NCBI GenBank assembly: GCA_050248955.1
Contig: JBFWRK010000007.1
Span: forward strand, 173,550 to 237,549
Length of the DNA: 64,000 nt
DNA from: JBFWRK01 sp050248955
GTDB taxonomy: Bacteria > Actinomycetota > Acidimicrobiia > Acidimicrobiales > Ilumatobacteraceae
Direction: 5' to 3'
Shown: one piece after another, positions 9,431 to 17,224 of the stretch
Numbering within the stretch: position 1 is the stretch's first letter
How the letters are laid out: the number at the start of each line of letters is the position of its first letter
Program-made: the position numbers and the translations under genes
The notes under the pieces: generated by a model
What the model was told of the DNA's origin: nothing
The model's database searches: none
The model's input: only the letters and a program-made list of their open reading frames with translations

Positions 9431-9510
9431 CGATGTTGCTCGAGCGCGACGCCGAGCTCGCACGGCTGCAGCAGCTGCTGGCCGAAGCGGGCGCCGGCAC
9501 GGGTCGCGCG
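9427..9510 (+). pseudogene. Truncated start of an AAA/LuxR-type regulator
   Basis: An ATG overlaps the cyclase stop (ATGA). It opens with MLLERDAELARLQQLLAEAG, the typical first helix of large ATP-dependent LuxR-type regulators and AAA-cyclase partners. Similarity stops after about 28 codons, before any Walker A motif, and the frame then reads out of frame through the NTF2-like gene. The simplest reading is a deletion remnant of a gene once translationally coupled to the cyclase. Confidence 0.5.
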
Positions 9511-9554
9511 TCGTCGCTCCCGGTAACGTCGACGAGGACGTGGGGAGGGACGAC

Positions 9555-9950
9555 GTGTCCGACATCGAGACCGTGCAGGCTGTCTACGCCGCGATGGCGG
9601 CGCGCGACCTCGACCGACTCGCCGAGCTGATCGACGACGCCTGCGTCATCACCCAGGATCCGTCGCTGCCCTGGGGCGGCCGGCACGTCGGGCATGCCGG
9701 GTTCGGTGCCTTCGCACTCGCGCTGACCGGCGCCATCGACTCGGCGGTGACGACCGAGGCCATGTTCCTCGCCGACGACGACGTCATCCAGTGCGGGCGG
9801 ACCCGAGGCACCGTCCGGGCGACGGGCGTCGGGTTCGACATCCCCGAGGTGCATCGCTGGACGATCCGCAACGGCAAGGCGGTCGCCGCGCACTTCGCGA
9901 TCGACACGCCGGCGATGCTCGCCGCGCTCTCCGACCCGAGTCCAGGGTGA
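9555..9950 (+). CDS. NTF2-like (SnoaL/limonene-epoxide-hydrolase-like) protein
   Basis: A 131-residue alpha+beta barrel protein. The opening IETVQAVYAAMAARDLDRLAE and the central GRHVGHAGFGAFA followed by HRWTIRNGKAVAAHFAID are the usual NTF2/SnoaL pattern. Members are small hydrolases, isomerases or binding proteins, and the ligand cannot be told. GGGGAGGGA at 9542-9550 is a good ribosome site for the GTG at 9555. The gene sits directly behind the remnant of an AAA regulator, so its position may result from the deletion that created the stub. Confidence 0.75.
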   Translation: MSDIETVQAVYAAMAARDLDRLAELIDDACVITQDPSLPWGGRHVGHAGFGAFALALTGAIDSAVTTEAMFLADDDVIQCGRTRGTVRATGVGFDIPEVHRWTIRNGKAVAAHFAIDTPAMLAALSDPSPG

Positions 9951-9997
9951 GGCCCGGGGACGAGGATCGGTACGGTCGGCGCGGGTCGCCGAGCTTC

Positions 9998-10003
9998 TAC
10001 GCT
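9998..10003 (+). promoter_or_regulatory. TACGCT -10 element, leaderless start
   Basis: TACGCT ends 6 nt before the GTG at 10010, with no ribosome-binding sequence between them. Confidence 0.45.
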
Positions 10004-10009
10004 CCGAGC

Positions 10010-10552
10010 GTGTACGAGTCCGTGGAGTTCGGTCGGCTGGCGGTCATCGTCGGTACGGCGCTGGCATTCGGTCTGCTCGATCTCACCCTCGGCACCGGGT
10101 GGTGGACGATGGTGCTGTGGGTCGCCGCGGCGTGGCCTGCGCTCGCGATCGAATCGGCCCGCTCCTCGTCGGCAGCCGCCGTCGGGCAGTGCGAGGCGGC
10201 GCTGCTCCAGGTCGCCGCGGACAGCGATCGGCTGCGCACGGAGATCAAGGCGGCCGAGGACCAACGGATGCAGGCCCTCGGCGCCCGCCAGGCGGCGGTG
10301 CGCCAGCTCAACGAGGAGCTCGCCGGGGACAGGATCCAGGCCCGAGTCGTTGCGCATCTCGCGAAGTCACCCGCGCTGGAGCAGGACTTCCCGAAGCACG
10401 TGTCCGATCTGCGCAGCGCGGTCGGCGAAGCGCGCGACTCCGAGTCCTTCCTCCGCAGCGCGACGACGGGTGGCGAGCTCCACGCGGCACGGGTTGCTGC
10501 GCTGATCCATCACGTGGAGACGTTCCTCGCCGCAGTGGACGTGAAGGACTGA
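10010..10552 (+). CDS. Membrane-anchored coiled-coil protein, unknown function
   Basis: A 180-residue protein with one or two closely spaced hydrophobic segments (about residues 8-42, including LAVIVGTALAFGLLDLTL and MVLWVAAAWPAL). These are followed by a long charged helical region rich in Ala, Glu, Gln and Arg that looks like a coiled coil (about 60-110). No catalytic motif or known domain is evident. The open frame extends further upstream, but the GTG chosen has a -10-like hexamer 6 nt in front of it. It is convergent with corA. Confidence 0.6.
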   Translation: MYESVEFGRLAVIVGTALAFGLLDLTLGTGWWTMVLWVAAAWPALAIESARSSSAAAVGQCEAALLQVAADSDRLRTEIKAAEDQRMQALGARQAAVRQLNEELAGDRIQARVVAHLAKSPALEQDFPKHVSDLRSAVGEARDSESFLRSATTGGELHAARVAALIHHVETFLAAVDVKD

Positions 10553-10591
10553 GCGGGCTCAGGCAACCCACGATCGGCGACCTTCATGACG

Positions 10592-11566
10592 TCACAGCCA
10601 GTCACGCCGCTTGAAGTTGCGATAGAGGGTGAAACAGGCGGCAGCGATCACGGCGAGCACGAGCGGATAGCCGAACCGCCAGCGCAGCTCGGGCATGTGG
10701 TCGAAGTTCATGCCGTAGATGCCGGCGAACATGGTCGGCACGGAGATGATCGCGACCCACGCGGAGATCTTCCGCATGTCCTCGTTCTGGCGCATGCCGA
10801 CCTGTGCGACGTTCGCATGCAACGCGCTGTCGAGGAGCGCGTCGATCGTCTCGACACGATCACCGACGCGGCGCACGTGGTCGTGCACGTTCATGAAGTA
10901 CGGGCGACGCTCCGCCGGCACGACCGGCATCTCGTGGTTGGCGATGTGGTCCATCGGCGCGGCGAGCGGGAACACCGCCTGACGGAACTGCAGCACCTCG
11001 CGCTTCAGCCGGAAGATCCGCTCCGCGTGCCGCGCGGTCGGTCCGCCGAACACCTGCGCCTGGATCTCGTCGATGTCCTCTTCGATGCTGCTCGCGGCGA
11101 CCTCGTAGAGGTCGACGACGCGGTCGGCGATCGTGTGCAGCACCTCGGCAGGTCCGATCTCCAGGCGAGCGGGATCGGCTTCCAGCTCACGGCGGATCGC
11201 CGGCAGCCCGCAGTCCTCGCCGTGGCGCACCGTGACCACGTAGTCGGGACCGACGAACAACATCACCTCGCCGAAGTCGAAGACCTCGTCGTGGTCGACG
11301 TAGCGCAGCGTCTTCAGCACGACGAACAGCGAGCCGTCGTAGCGCTCGACCTTCGGGCGCTGGTGGGCGTGCAACGCGTCCTCGACCGCGAGCGGATGGA
11401 GCGCGTACAGCGATGCGACCTCGTCGAGCTCCGTCTCCGACGGATGCGACATGCCGACCCAGGTGAACCGCCCGGGCCCGGCCTGCGAGCAGGCGAGCGC
11501 CTCGGCCGGCGTGAGGACGCGGTCGAGGCGCTTACCACGCTCGTACACCGCGACATCGACGATCAC
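10592..11566 (-). CDS. corA: Magnesium/cobalt transporter CorA
   Basis: CorA forms a pentameric inner-membrane Mg2+ channel. The protein has the large acidic/helical cytoplasmic domain and two C-terminal membrane helices, with GIYGMNF, the GMN selectivity signature, closing the first helix, and a basic tail (RNFKRRDWL). It is about 324 residues, normal for the family. The frame is open to a TTG at 11596, but starting at the GTG at 11566 gives MIVDVAVYERG, the usual N-terminus, with an AACACT hexamer 6 nt upstream. It is divergent from the malic enzyme gene. Confidence 0.93.
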   Translation of the reverse strand: MIVDVAVYERGKRLDRVLTPAEALACSQAGPGRFTWVGMSHPSETELDEVASLYALHPLAVEDALHAHQRPKVERYDGSLFVVLKTLRYVDHDEVFDFGEVMLFVGPDYVVTVRHGEDCGLPAIRRELEADPARLEIGPAEVLHTIADRVVDLYEVAASSIEEDIDEIQAQVFGGPTARHAERIFRLKREVLQFRQAVFPLAAPMDHIANHEMPVVPAERRPYFMNVHDHVRRVGDRVETIDALLDSALHANVAQVGMRQNEDMRKISAWVAIISVPTMFAGIYGMNFDHMPELRWRFGYPLVLAVIAAACFTLYRNFKRRDWL

Positions 11567-11633
11567 GACGTGAGTGTTGCACGCCCGCGCGGGCAACTGG
11601 CGACGGCATCACACGCCGCGGAGCACGCGGCCG

Positions 11634-11639
11634 TAGGTT
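11634..11639 (+). promoter_or_regulatory. TAGGTT -10 element, leaderless malic enzyme start
   Basis: TAGGTT ends 6 nt before the ATG at 11646, and no Shine-Dalgarno sequence is present. Confidence 0.5.
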
Positions 11640-11645
11640 GTCGTC

Positions 11646-13295
11646 ATGGAGCTGTACGGGCGTGATCTCCTCGCCAATCGCTATCTGAACAAGGGAACCG
11701 CCTTCACCGCGGACGAGCGCGATCGGCTCGGGTTGGCCGGACTGCTGCCACCCGCGATCGAGACCCTCGAAACGCAGCTGCAGCGGGTCGAGATCGAGTA
11801 CCGGGCGAAGGCGACCGACCTCGGGCGGCACATCTTCCTGCGGCTCTTGCAAGAGCGGCACACGGTGCTCTTCTACCGGTTCCTGATCGACAACCTCGCC
11901 GAGCTCCTGCCGATCGTGTACACGCCCACCGTCGGGCTCGCCTGCCAGGAGTGGTCGCGCATGTACCGGCGCGAGCACGGGATGTACGTCTCGCTCGGCG
12001 ACCGCGGCCGCGTTGGCGAGCTCGTCGACAACGCGATCGCGGAGGTCGACGGCGACGTCCGTGTGGTCGTCGTCACTGACGGCGAACGCATCCTCGGGCT
12101 CGGCGATCTCGGCGTCGGCGGCATGGGCATCCCGATCGGGAAGCTCGCGCTCTACTCGGCCGCCGGCGGCGTCGATCCGGCGGCCACGCTCCCGGTCGTC
12201 ATCGACGTCGGCACCGACAACGAGTCGCTGCTGTCCGACCCGCTGTACCTCGGTCGGCGGCACCGGCGCGTCCGCGGTGCGGAGTACGACGAGCTGATCG
12301 ACGAGCTCGTCGACGTGCTCCAGGACCGCTGCCCCGGCGTGCTCGTGCAGTGGGAGGACTTCGCGCAGCAGAACGCGGGACGGCTGCTCGCCCGCCACCG
12401 CGACCGGATCTGCTCCTTCAACGACGACATCCAGGGCACTGCGGCGGTGACGGCGGCCGCGATCATCGCCGGCATGCAGATCACCGGTACACCGATGTCC
12501 GACCTGCGCACGGTCATCGTCGGCGCCGGCTCGGCGGGCGTGGGCATCGCCGGTCAGCTCGTGAGGACGCTCGAGCGTGGTGGTCTCGACGGAGCAACGG
12601 CTCGCCGGCAGTGCTGGCTCGTCGACCGTGACGGGCTGCTCCACGATCGGCTCGTCGGCCTCCATCCGTTCCAGCAGCCGTATGTCCGTACGCGCTCGGA
12701 GCTCGCCGATTGGGAGGCCGACAGCGACGACCACATCGACCTCGCCGAGGTCGTCCGCCGCGTGCGGCCGCACGCGCTCATCGGCGTCACCGGGCAGCCG
12801 GGACTGTTCACCGAGGAGGTCATCAGGGCGATGGCCGAGGGCGTCGACCGTCCCGTCGTGCTCCCGCTGTCCAATCCGACGCCGCGCTGCGAGGCGATCC
12901 CAGCCGACGTCATCGCGTGGACCAAGGGCAAGGCACTCGTCGGCACCGGGAGCCCGTTTCCTCCGGTCGAGTTCGGCGGCAGCACCGCCCCCATCGCGCA
13001 GGTGAACAACATCTACGTCTTTCCCGGCATCGGGCTCGGCGTGCTCGCCTCGGGAGCTCGCGCTGTCACCACGGAGATGGTGACGGCCGCGTCGCTCGCG
13101 CTCGCCGATGCCGCGAGTCGGCACTGCAACGAGCTCCAGACGCTGCTCCCACCCGTCGAGGCGAGTCGGTCCGTGGCGCGGGCGGTTGCCAGCGCGGTCG
13201 CGCTCCAGGCGATGCACGACGGTGTCGCCGACGAGCTCGCCGAGGGGCAGCTCGATCGGCGGATCGACGACGTGCGCTGGTACCCCGAGTACTGA
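11646..13295 (+). CDS. NAD-dependent malic enzyme
   Basis: Oxidative decarboxylation of malate to pyruvate. At 549 residues it is the long (eukaryote/E. coli MaeA-like) type. The N-terminal malic domain has LLPIVYTPTVG, the family signature, then GDLGVGGMGIPIGKL. The central SFNDDIQGTAAVT contributes metal- and substrate-binding aspartates. A Rossmann nucleotide site, IVGAGSAGVGIAGQL, lies near residue 290, and the C-terminal half has LPLSNPTPRCEA. Cofactor preference (NAD over NADP) is inferred from the length class, not from a proven residue. Confidence 0.93.
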   Translation: MELYGRDLLANRYLNKGTAFTADERDRLGLAGLLPPAIETLETQLQRVEIEYRAKATDLGRHIFLRLLQERHTVLFYRFLIDNLAELLPIVYTPTVGLACQEWSRMYRREHGMYVSLGDRGRVGELVDNAIAEVDGDVRVVVVTDGERILGLGDLGVGGMGIPIGKLALYSAAGGVDPAATLPVVIDVGTDNESLLSDPLYLGRRHRRVRGAEYDELIDELVDVLQDRCPGVLVQWEDFAQQNAGRLLARHRDRICSFNDDIQGTAAVTAAAIIAGMQITGTPMSDLRTVIVGAGSAGVGIAGQLVRTLERGGLDGATARRQCWLVDRDGLLHDRLVGLHPFQQPYVRTRSELADWEADSDDHIDLAEVVRRVRPHALIGVTGQPGLFTEEVIRAMAEGVDRPVVLPLSNPTPRCEAIPADVIAWTKGKALVGTGSPFPPVEFGGSTAPIAQVNNIYVFPGIGLGVLASGARAVTTEMVTAASLALADAASRHCNELQTLLPPVEASRSVARAVASAVALQAMHDGVADELAEGQLDRRIDDVRWYPEY

Positions 13296-13351
13296 TCGTT
13301 TCGGCCACGCCGGCCGGGGGTACGCAGGTTCCGCCGACGAAAGGGACCCCC

Positions 13352-14047
13352 ATGCGTAGCCACCGAAGCACCCTGATCCTCACCGCCTCAGCAGCACTGC
13401 TGCTCGGTGCCGCCTCCTGCAGTGACGACGACACCACGAGTGCCGACACCGCGGACGTCGACGTCACCAGCGGTGTCACCGACGCCGTTGCGACGACGGA
13501 CACCACCGACGCGACCGACACGACGGAGCAGACGGACTCCACCGACGCGACGGACACCACCGACGCGACCGATACCACCGACGCGACCGATACCACCGAC
13601 GCGACGGACACCACCGACGTGGGCGATCGGCTGGCGACGGCTCGGGCCGCGCTCTCCGACGGCGACTTCAGCACGATGCTCCAGGCGCTCAGCCTGTCCT
13701 CGCTCGGCGACGAGCTCGAGGGGCGGGCGGTGACGATCCTCGCGCCCACCAACGACGCGTTCACCCAGCTCTCTGCGGACGACCTGACGAACCTGCTTGC
13801 CAACCCCAGCGAGATCGACGACGTCCTGAAGCGCCACATCATCGACGAGGCGCTGACCTTCGACGAGCTCTCCGCCCGGGACTCGGTCACGACACTGAGC
13901 GGCGAAACGCTCGCGGTCGTGACGACCGGTTCAACGGTCACGGTCGACGGCGCGGTCGTCACGCCGCCGACCAACGACGCCGTCTCCGGGAAGGAGGGGG
14001 AAGAGGTCGTGGTGTTCGGCATCGATCGGGTCCTGCTCGCGGCATGA
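13352..14047 (+). CDS. Fasciclin-domain lipoprotein with TDATDT repeats
   Basis: A 231-residue secreted protein. A basic N-terminus and hydrophobic stretch end at Cys23 in GAASC, a relaxed lipobox, so it is probably lipid-anchored. Residues about 30-90 are a low-complexity Thr/Asp linker with four exact TDATDT hexapeptides. The remainder (about 95-231) is one fasciclin (FAS1) domain with VTILAPTNDAF and LKRHIIDEAL. FAS1 domains mediate adhesion or protein contact. The stop overlaps the start of an ABC ATPase gene (ATGA), so the protein is probably made together with that exporter. Confidence 0.85.
   Translation: MRSHRSTLILTASAALLLGAASCSDDDTTSADTADVDVTSGVTDAVATTDTTDATDTTEQTDSTDATDTTDATDTTDATDTTDATDTTDVGDRLATARAALSDGDFSTMLQALSLSSLGDELEGRAVTILAPTNDAFTQLSADDLTNLLANPSEIDDVLKRHIIDEALTFDELSARDSVTTLSGETLAVVTTGSTVTVDGAVVTPPTNDAVSGKEGEEVVVFGIDRVLLAA
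13541..13612 (+). repeat. 18-bp coding tandem repeat (4 units)
   Basis: Four 18-bp units (ACCGACGCGACCGATACC and close variants) encode the hexapeptide TDATDT in the fasciclin lipoprotein linker. A degenerate fifth unit lies near 13505. Such arrays tend to vary in copy number between strains. Confidence 0.85.
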
Positions 14048-15048
14048 CCGCGGCGACGCTCCCGGCGGCAACCGCCGCCACTGCCACCGCCCCGGCGGTG
14101 ATCGATGCCGACCGCATCACCAAGTCGTTCGGTGACCAACTCGCCCTGGACGACATCACCCTGGTCGTGCCGGAAGGCTCGATCGTCGGACTCATCGGCC
14201 CGAGCGGGTGCGGGAAGTCGACGCTCGTGCGGGTGCTGACCGGCATCATCCGGCCCACGTCGGGACGGGTGAGCGTGTTCGGCCACGACCCGGCATCGGC
14301 GTCGTCGGCGCACCGTGCCCGGTTCGGCTACATGCCGCAGATGCCGGTGCTCTTCCCGAACCTCACGCTCTGGGCGAACCTCAACTTCATGGCGTCCGTC
14401 TACGGGATCCCGCTGCGGCGACGGCGGCGCCACCTGATGCAGCTGCTCGAGCTCGTCGACCTCGCGGACCATCGACACAAGCGGCTCTCCGAGTCCTCGG
14501 GCGGCATGCAGCGACGCCTCGCACTGGCGGCGACGCTCGTGCACCAGCCGGAGCTGCTCTTCCTCGACGAGCCGACCGCGGGCGTCGATCCGATCCTGCG
14601 GGAGCGCTTCTGGGCTCACTTCCGGGCGCTGCGCGACGAGGGCAAGACGATCGTCGTACCGACGCAGTACGTCGGCGAGGCCGTCTCGTGCGACGTCGTC
14701 GCGGTGATGGCCCATGGTCGCCTGTTGACCGTGCAGCCGCCGGACCTGCTGAAGCGCACGGCTTACGAGGGCACCCCGCTGACAGTGACCCTCCAACACG
14801 GGTGGCTGGCCGGGACCGAGATCGCCCGCCTCGAATCGGTCGACTTCGTGCGCTCCGTGCGGCGCTCCGAAGACGGGCTGGTCGTGGTCGTGGACGATGC
14901 CGAGGCCGACACGCGCCGACTCGAGGAGCACTTCGTGTCCTCCGGCATCGCAATCGGCGAGATCGCCCCTGCCGAACCGTCGTTCGACGACATCTTCGTG
15001 GAGATCGTCGAGCGCGCGAATCAGGCCGCGCGCAGCGAAGCCCGATGA
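14044..15048 (+). CDS. ABC exporter ATP-binding protein (ABC-2 type)
   Basis: A 334-residue ATPase with Walker A GPSGCGKST near residue 57, signature SSGGMQRR and Walker B LLFLDEPTAGVD. The C-terminal extension of about 90 residues after the ATPase core is typical of ABC-2 (drug, lipid or polysaccharide) exporters. It overlaps the fasciclin gene upstream and the permease gene downstream by 4 nt each, a tight three-gene operon. The substrate is unknown; the lipoprotein partner suggests an envelope function. Confidence 0.9.
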   Translation: MTAATLPAATAATATAPAVIDADRITKSFGDQLALDDITLVVPEGSIVGLIGPSGCGKSTLVRVLTGIIRPTSGRVSVFGHDPASASSAHRARFGYMPQMPVLFPNLTLWANLNFMASVYGIPLRRRRRHLMQLLELVDLADHRHKRLSESSGGMQRRLALAATLVHQPELLFLDEPTAGVDPILRERFWAHFRALRDEGKTIVVPTQYVGEAVSCDVVAVMAHGRLLTVQPPDLLKRTAYEGTPLTVTLQHGWLAGTEIARLESVDFVRSVRRSEDGLVVVVDDAEADTRRLEEHFVSSGIAIGEIAPAEPSFDDIFVEIVERANQAARSEAR

Positions 15049-16598
15049 GGGACCACACGATGAGGAGCAACCGAGGCCCGATGAGGACCAACCGATTCCG
15101 CCGGCTTTTGCAGGTCGGCGCGTTCATGCGCAAGGAGACAGTGGACATCCTCCGTCAGCCTCGCCTGCTGCTGACGCTCGTGCTCGGCCCGTTCCTCATC
15201 ATGGCGATCTTCGGCCTGGGCTACCGCGACACGCCGGAGCCGCTGCGCACGGCGTTCGTCGCGCCGGAGGGCAGCCCGTTCCTCGACCAGATCGAGCAGT
15301 ACGCCGACGATCTCGACTCCTACGTGCAGATCGACGACGTCGGCACTGAGGGCGCGGCGGCGCGTCAGCGGCTCGTCGACGGTGAGATCGACCTGATCGT
15401 GACGTTCCCCGACGACCCGCTCGGCACCGTCCTCGCCGGTGAGCGTGCGCCGATCACCGTCGTCCACACCCGCCTCGACCCGATCGAGCAGACCGCGATC
15501 AACTTCGCCGCCCGCCTGGCGGTGGACCAGATCAACGGCCAGATCCTGGCGCGCGTCGTCGGCGAGGGGCAGACCCTCGTCGAGCCGGCCGGTGGCGTCA
15601 TCGACGCCGCCAGCACGGCGGTTGCCGCCTGGTCGTCCGCGATCGAAGCCGGCGATGCCGCCGCCGCCGAAGCGGCACTCGACGATCTGGACGCCGCGGT
15701 CGGCCAGCTCGGCTTCTCCGTGCAGACGTCGGCGCAACTGACCCGACAGCTCACCGGGATTGATGCCGTCGACGAACCGAGTGCAGCAGTGAGCGACACG
15801 CTGGCGTCGCTGCGCTCGACCGTGGAGGACCTCCGGGGCGGCACGACGACCGCGACGGACGGCGCTCGCGCCGAGCAGCTGAACGACCTGCTGACCACGC
15901 TCTCCGGTCAGTACGAGCAGTTCACCTCCGTCGATCCGCAGGTCCTCGTCCAGCCCTTCGAGAGCGACGTGGGCCTCGCCGTCGACGACGTCAACCGCGT
16001 GACGGACTGGTACGCGCCTGCCGCCGTGATCCTGATGCTCCAGCAGTTCGGCATCGCGTTCGGGGCGTTGACCTTCGTGCGTGAGCGGCAGTTGGGCATC
16101 GTCGACGTGTTCCGCGTCGCGCCGGTGCACGCCAGCGAGACGCTGATCGGCAAGTACCTCGCGTTCCTGGCGATCGGCGGAGCGATCGGAGCCCTCCTGA
16201 CCACACTCGTGGTCACGACGCTCGACGTGCCGATCGCCGGGACGCTCGGTCAGATCGCGATCGTGATGGCACTCAGCCTGTTCGCCGCGATCGGCCTCGG
16301 CTTCGTCATCTCGCTCGCTTCCGCGTCCGATGCGCAGGCCGTCCAGTACACGATGATCATCCTGCTGGCGAGCTTGTTCTTCAGCGGCTTCTTCCTGTCG
16401 ATCGGACAGATGGAGGGCCTCGCCCAGGTGATCAGCTGGCTGCTGCCGGTGAGCTACGGGATGAAGCTGCTCCGCGACGTGATGCTGCGCGGCACCGATC
16501 TCGACCTGTGGTACGTCGGCGGGCTGGCCGCGTTCGGCGTGGTCATGTTCGTACTGGCGCTCGCTGGTACCAGGCGACGGATGAGCACAGCGCAATGA
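15045..16598 (+). CDS. ABC-2 family transporter permease
   Basis: A 517-residue membrane protein. One N-terminal helix (LLLTLVLGPFLIMAIFGLGY) is followed by a large extracytoplasmic region (about 60-325) and five C-terminal helices (from about residue 326), the layout of YhgE/YhaP-like ABC-2 permeases. Its ATG overlaps the ATPase stop (ATGA). Further in-frame ATGs lie 5 and 12 codons downstream. It is the membrane partner of the ATPase just upstream, and coaE follows only 7 nt later. Confidence 0.88.
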   Translation: MRDHTMRSNRGPMRTNRFRRLLQVGAFMRKETVDILRQPRLLLTLVLGPFLIMAIFGLGYRDTPEPLRTAFVAPEGSPFLDQIEQYADDLDSYVQIDDVGTEGAAARQRLVDGEIDLIVTFPDDPLGTVLAGERAPITVVHTRLDPIEQTAINFAARLAVDQINGQILARVVGEGQTLVEPAGGVIDAASTAVAAWSSAIEAGDAAAAEAALDDLDAAVGQLGFSVQTSAQLTRQLTGIDAVDEPSAAVSDTLASLRSTVEDLRGGTTTATDGARAEQLNDLLTTLSGQYEQFTSVDPQVLVQPFESDVGLAVDDVNRVTDWYAPAAVILMLQQFGIAFGALTFVRERQLGIVDVFRVAPVHASETLIGKYLAFLAIGGAIGALLTTLVVTTLDVPIAGTLGQIAIVMALSLFAAIGLGFVISLASASDAQAVQYTMIILLASLFFSGFFLSIGQMEGLAQVISWLLPVSYGMKLLRDVMLRGTDLDLWYVGGLAAFGVVMFVLALAGTRRRMSTAQ

Positions 16599-16605
16599 TG
16601 AGGGG

Positions 16606-17208
16606 ATGCGGATCATCGGGTTGACGGGCGGCATCGGTGCGGGCAAGTCAGCGGTGGCCGCGCGGCTGGCCGCGCGCGGTGCCGTCGTGATCGACGTCGA
16701 TGCCATCGGCCGTCAGGTGCTGGAGCCCGGCGGCGCGGCCGAGGCCGAGGTGATCGAGCACTTCGGACCGCGCGTCGTCGACGGCGACGGCCGGATCGAC
16801 CGGGCGCGCCTGGCGAAGGTCGTGTTCTCCGACCGGGAGGAGCTGGCCGCGCTCGAAGCGATCAGCCATCCCGCGATCAACGCCGAGATCGACCGCCGGC
16901 TCGCCGGCCTGCCGGACGACGCGCTGGTCGTGCTGGACATGGCGGTGCTCGTCGGTTCGCGCCTCGGCCGCGACCTGCCGTCGGGCCGCGGGTACGACAC
17001 GGTCGTCGTGGTCGATGCCCCGGAGGACGTGCGCGTGGCGCGGCTCGTCGAGCTCCGCGAGATGAGCGAGGCGGACGCCCGGGCGCGGATCGCAGCACAG
17101 CCGCGGGACGTCGACCGTCACGCGGTGGCGGACCACATCGTCGTCAACGACGGCGAGCTCGCCGCGCTGGACGATGCGGTCGACGCGCTGATCGCGGCGT
17201 TCGGCTGA
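16606..17208 (+). CDS. coaE: Dephospho-CoA kinase
   Basis: The last step of coenzyme A synthesis: phosphorylation of the 3'-hydroxyl of dephospho-CoA. The 200-residue P-loop kinase starts with IIGLTGGIGAGKS, the exact family opening, and continues with VVIDVDAIGRQVL and HPAIN, substrate-site motifs. The length is normal. GAGGGG directly before the ATG is the ribosome site. It follows the exporter permease by 7 nt and is probably cotranscribed with it, and it is convergent with the acyl-CoA synthetase gene. Confidence 0.95.
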   Translation: MRIIGLTGGIGAGKSAVAARLAARGAVVIDVDAIGRQVLEPGGAAEAEVIEHFGPRVVDGDGRIDRARLAKVVFSDREELAALEAISHPAINAEIDRRLAGLPDDALVVLDMAVLVGSRLGRDLPSGRGYDTVVVVDAPEDVRVARLVELREMSEADARARIAAQPRDVDRHAVADHIVVNDGELAALDDAVDALIAAFG

Positions 17209-17224
17209 GCGGGCGTCGCCCGAA

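Noticed and set aside
14208..15044. N-terminal extension of the ABC-2 permease frame
   Set aside because: It overlaps the ATPase gene in another frame and has no domain; the ATGA overlap at 15045 is the real start.
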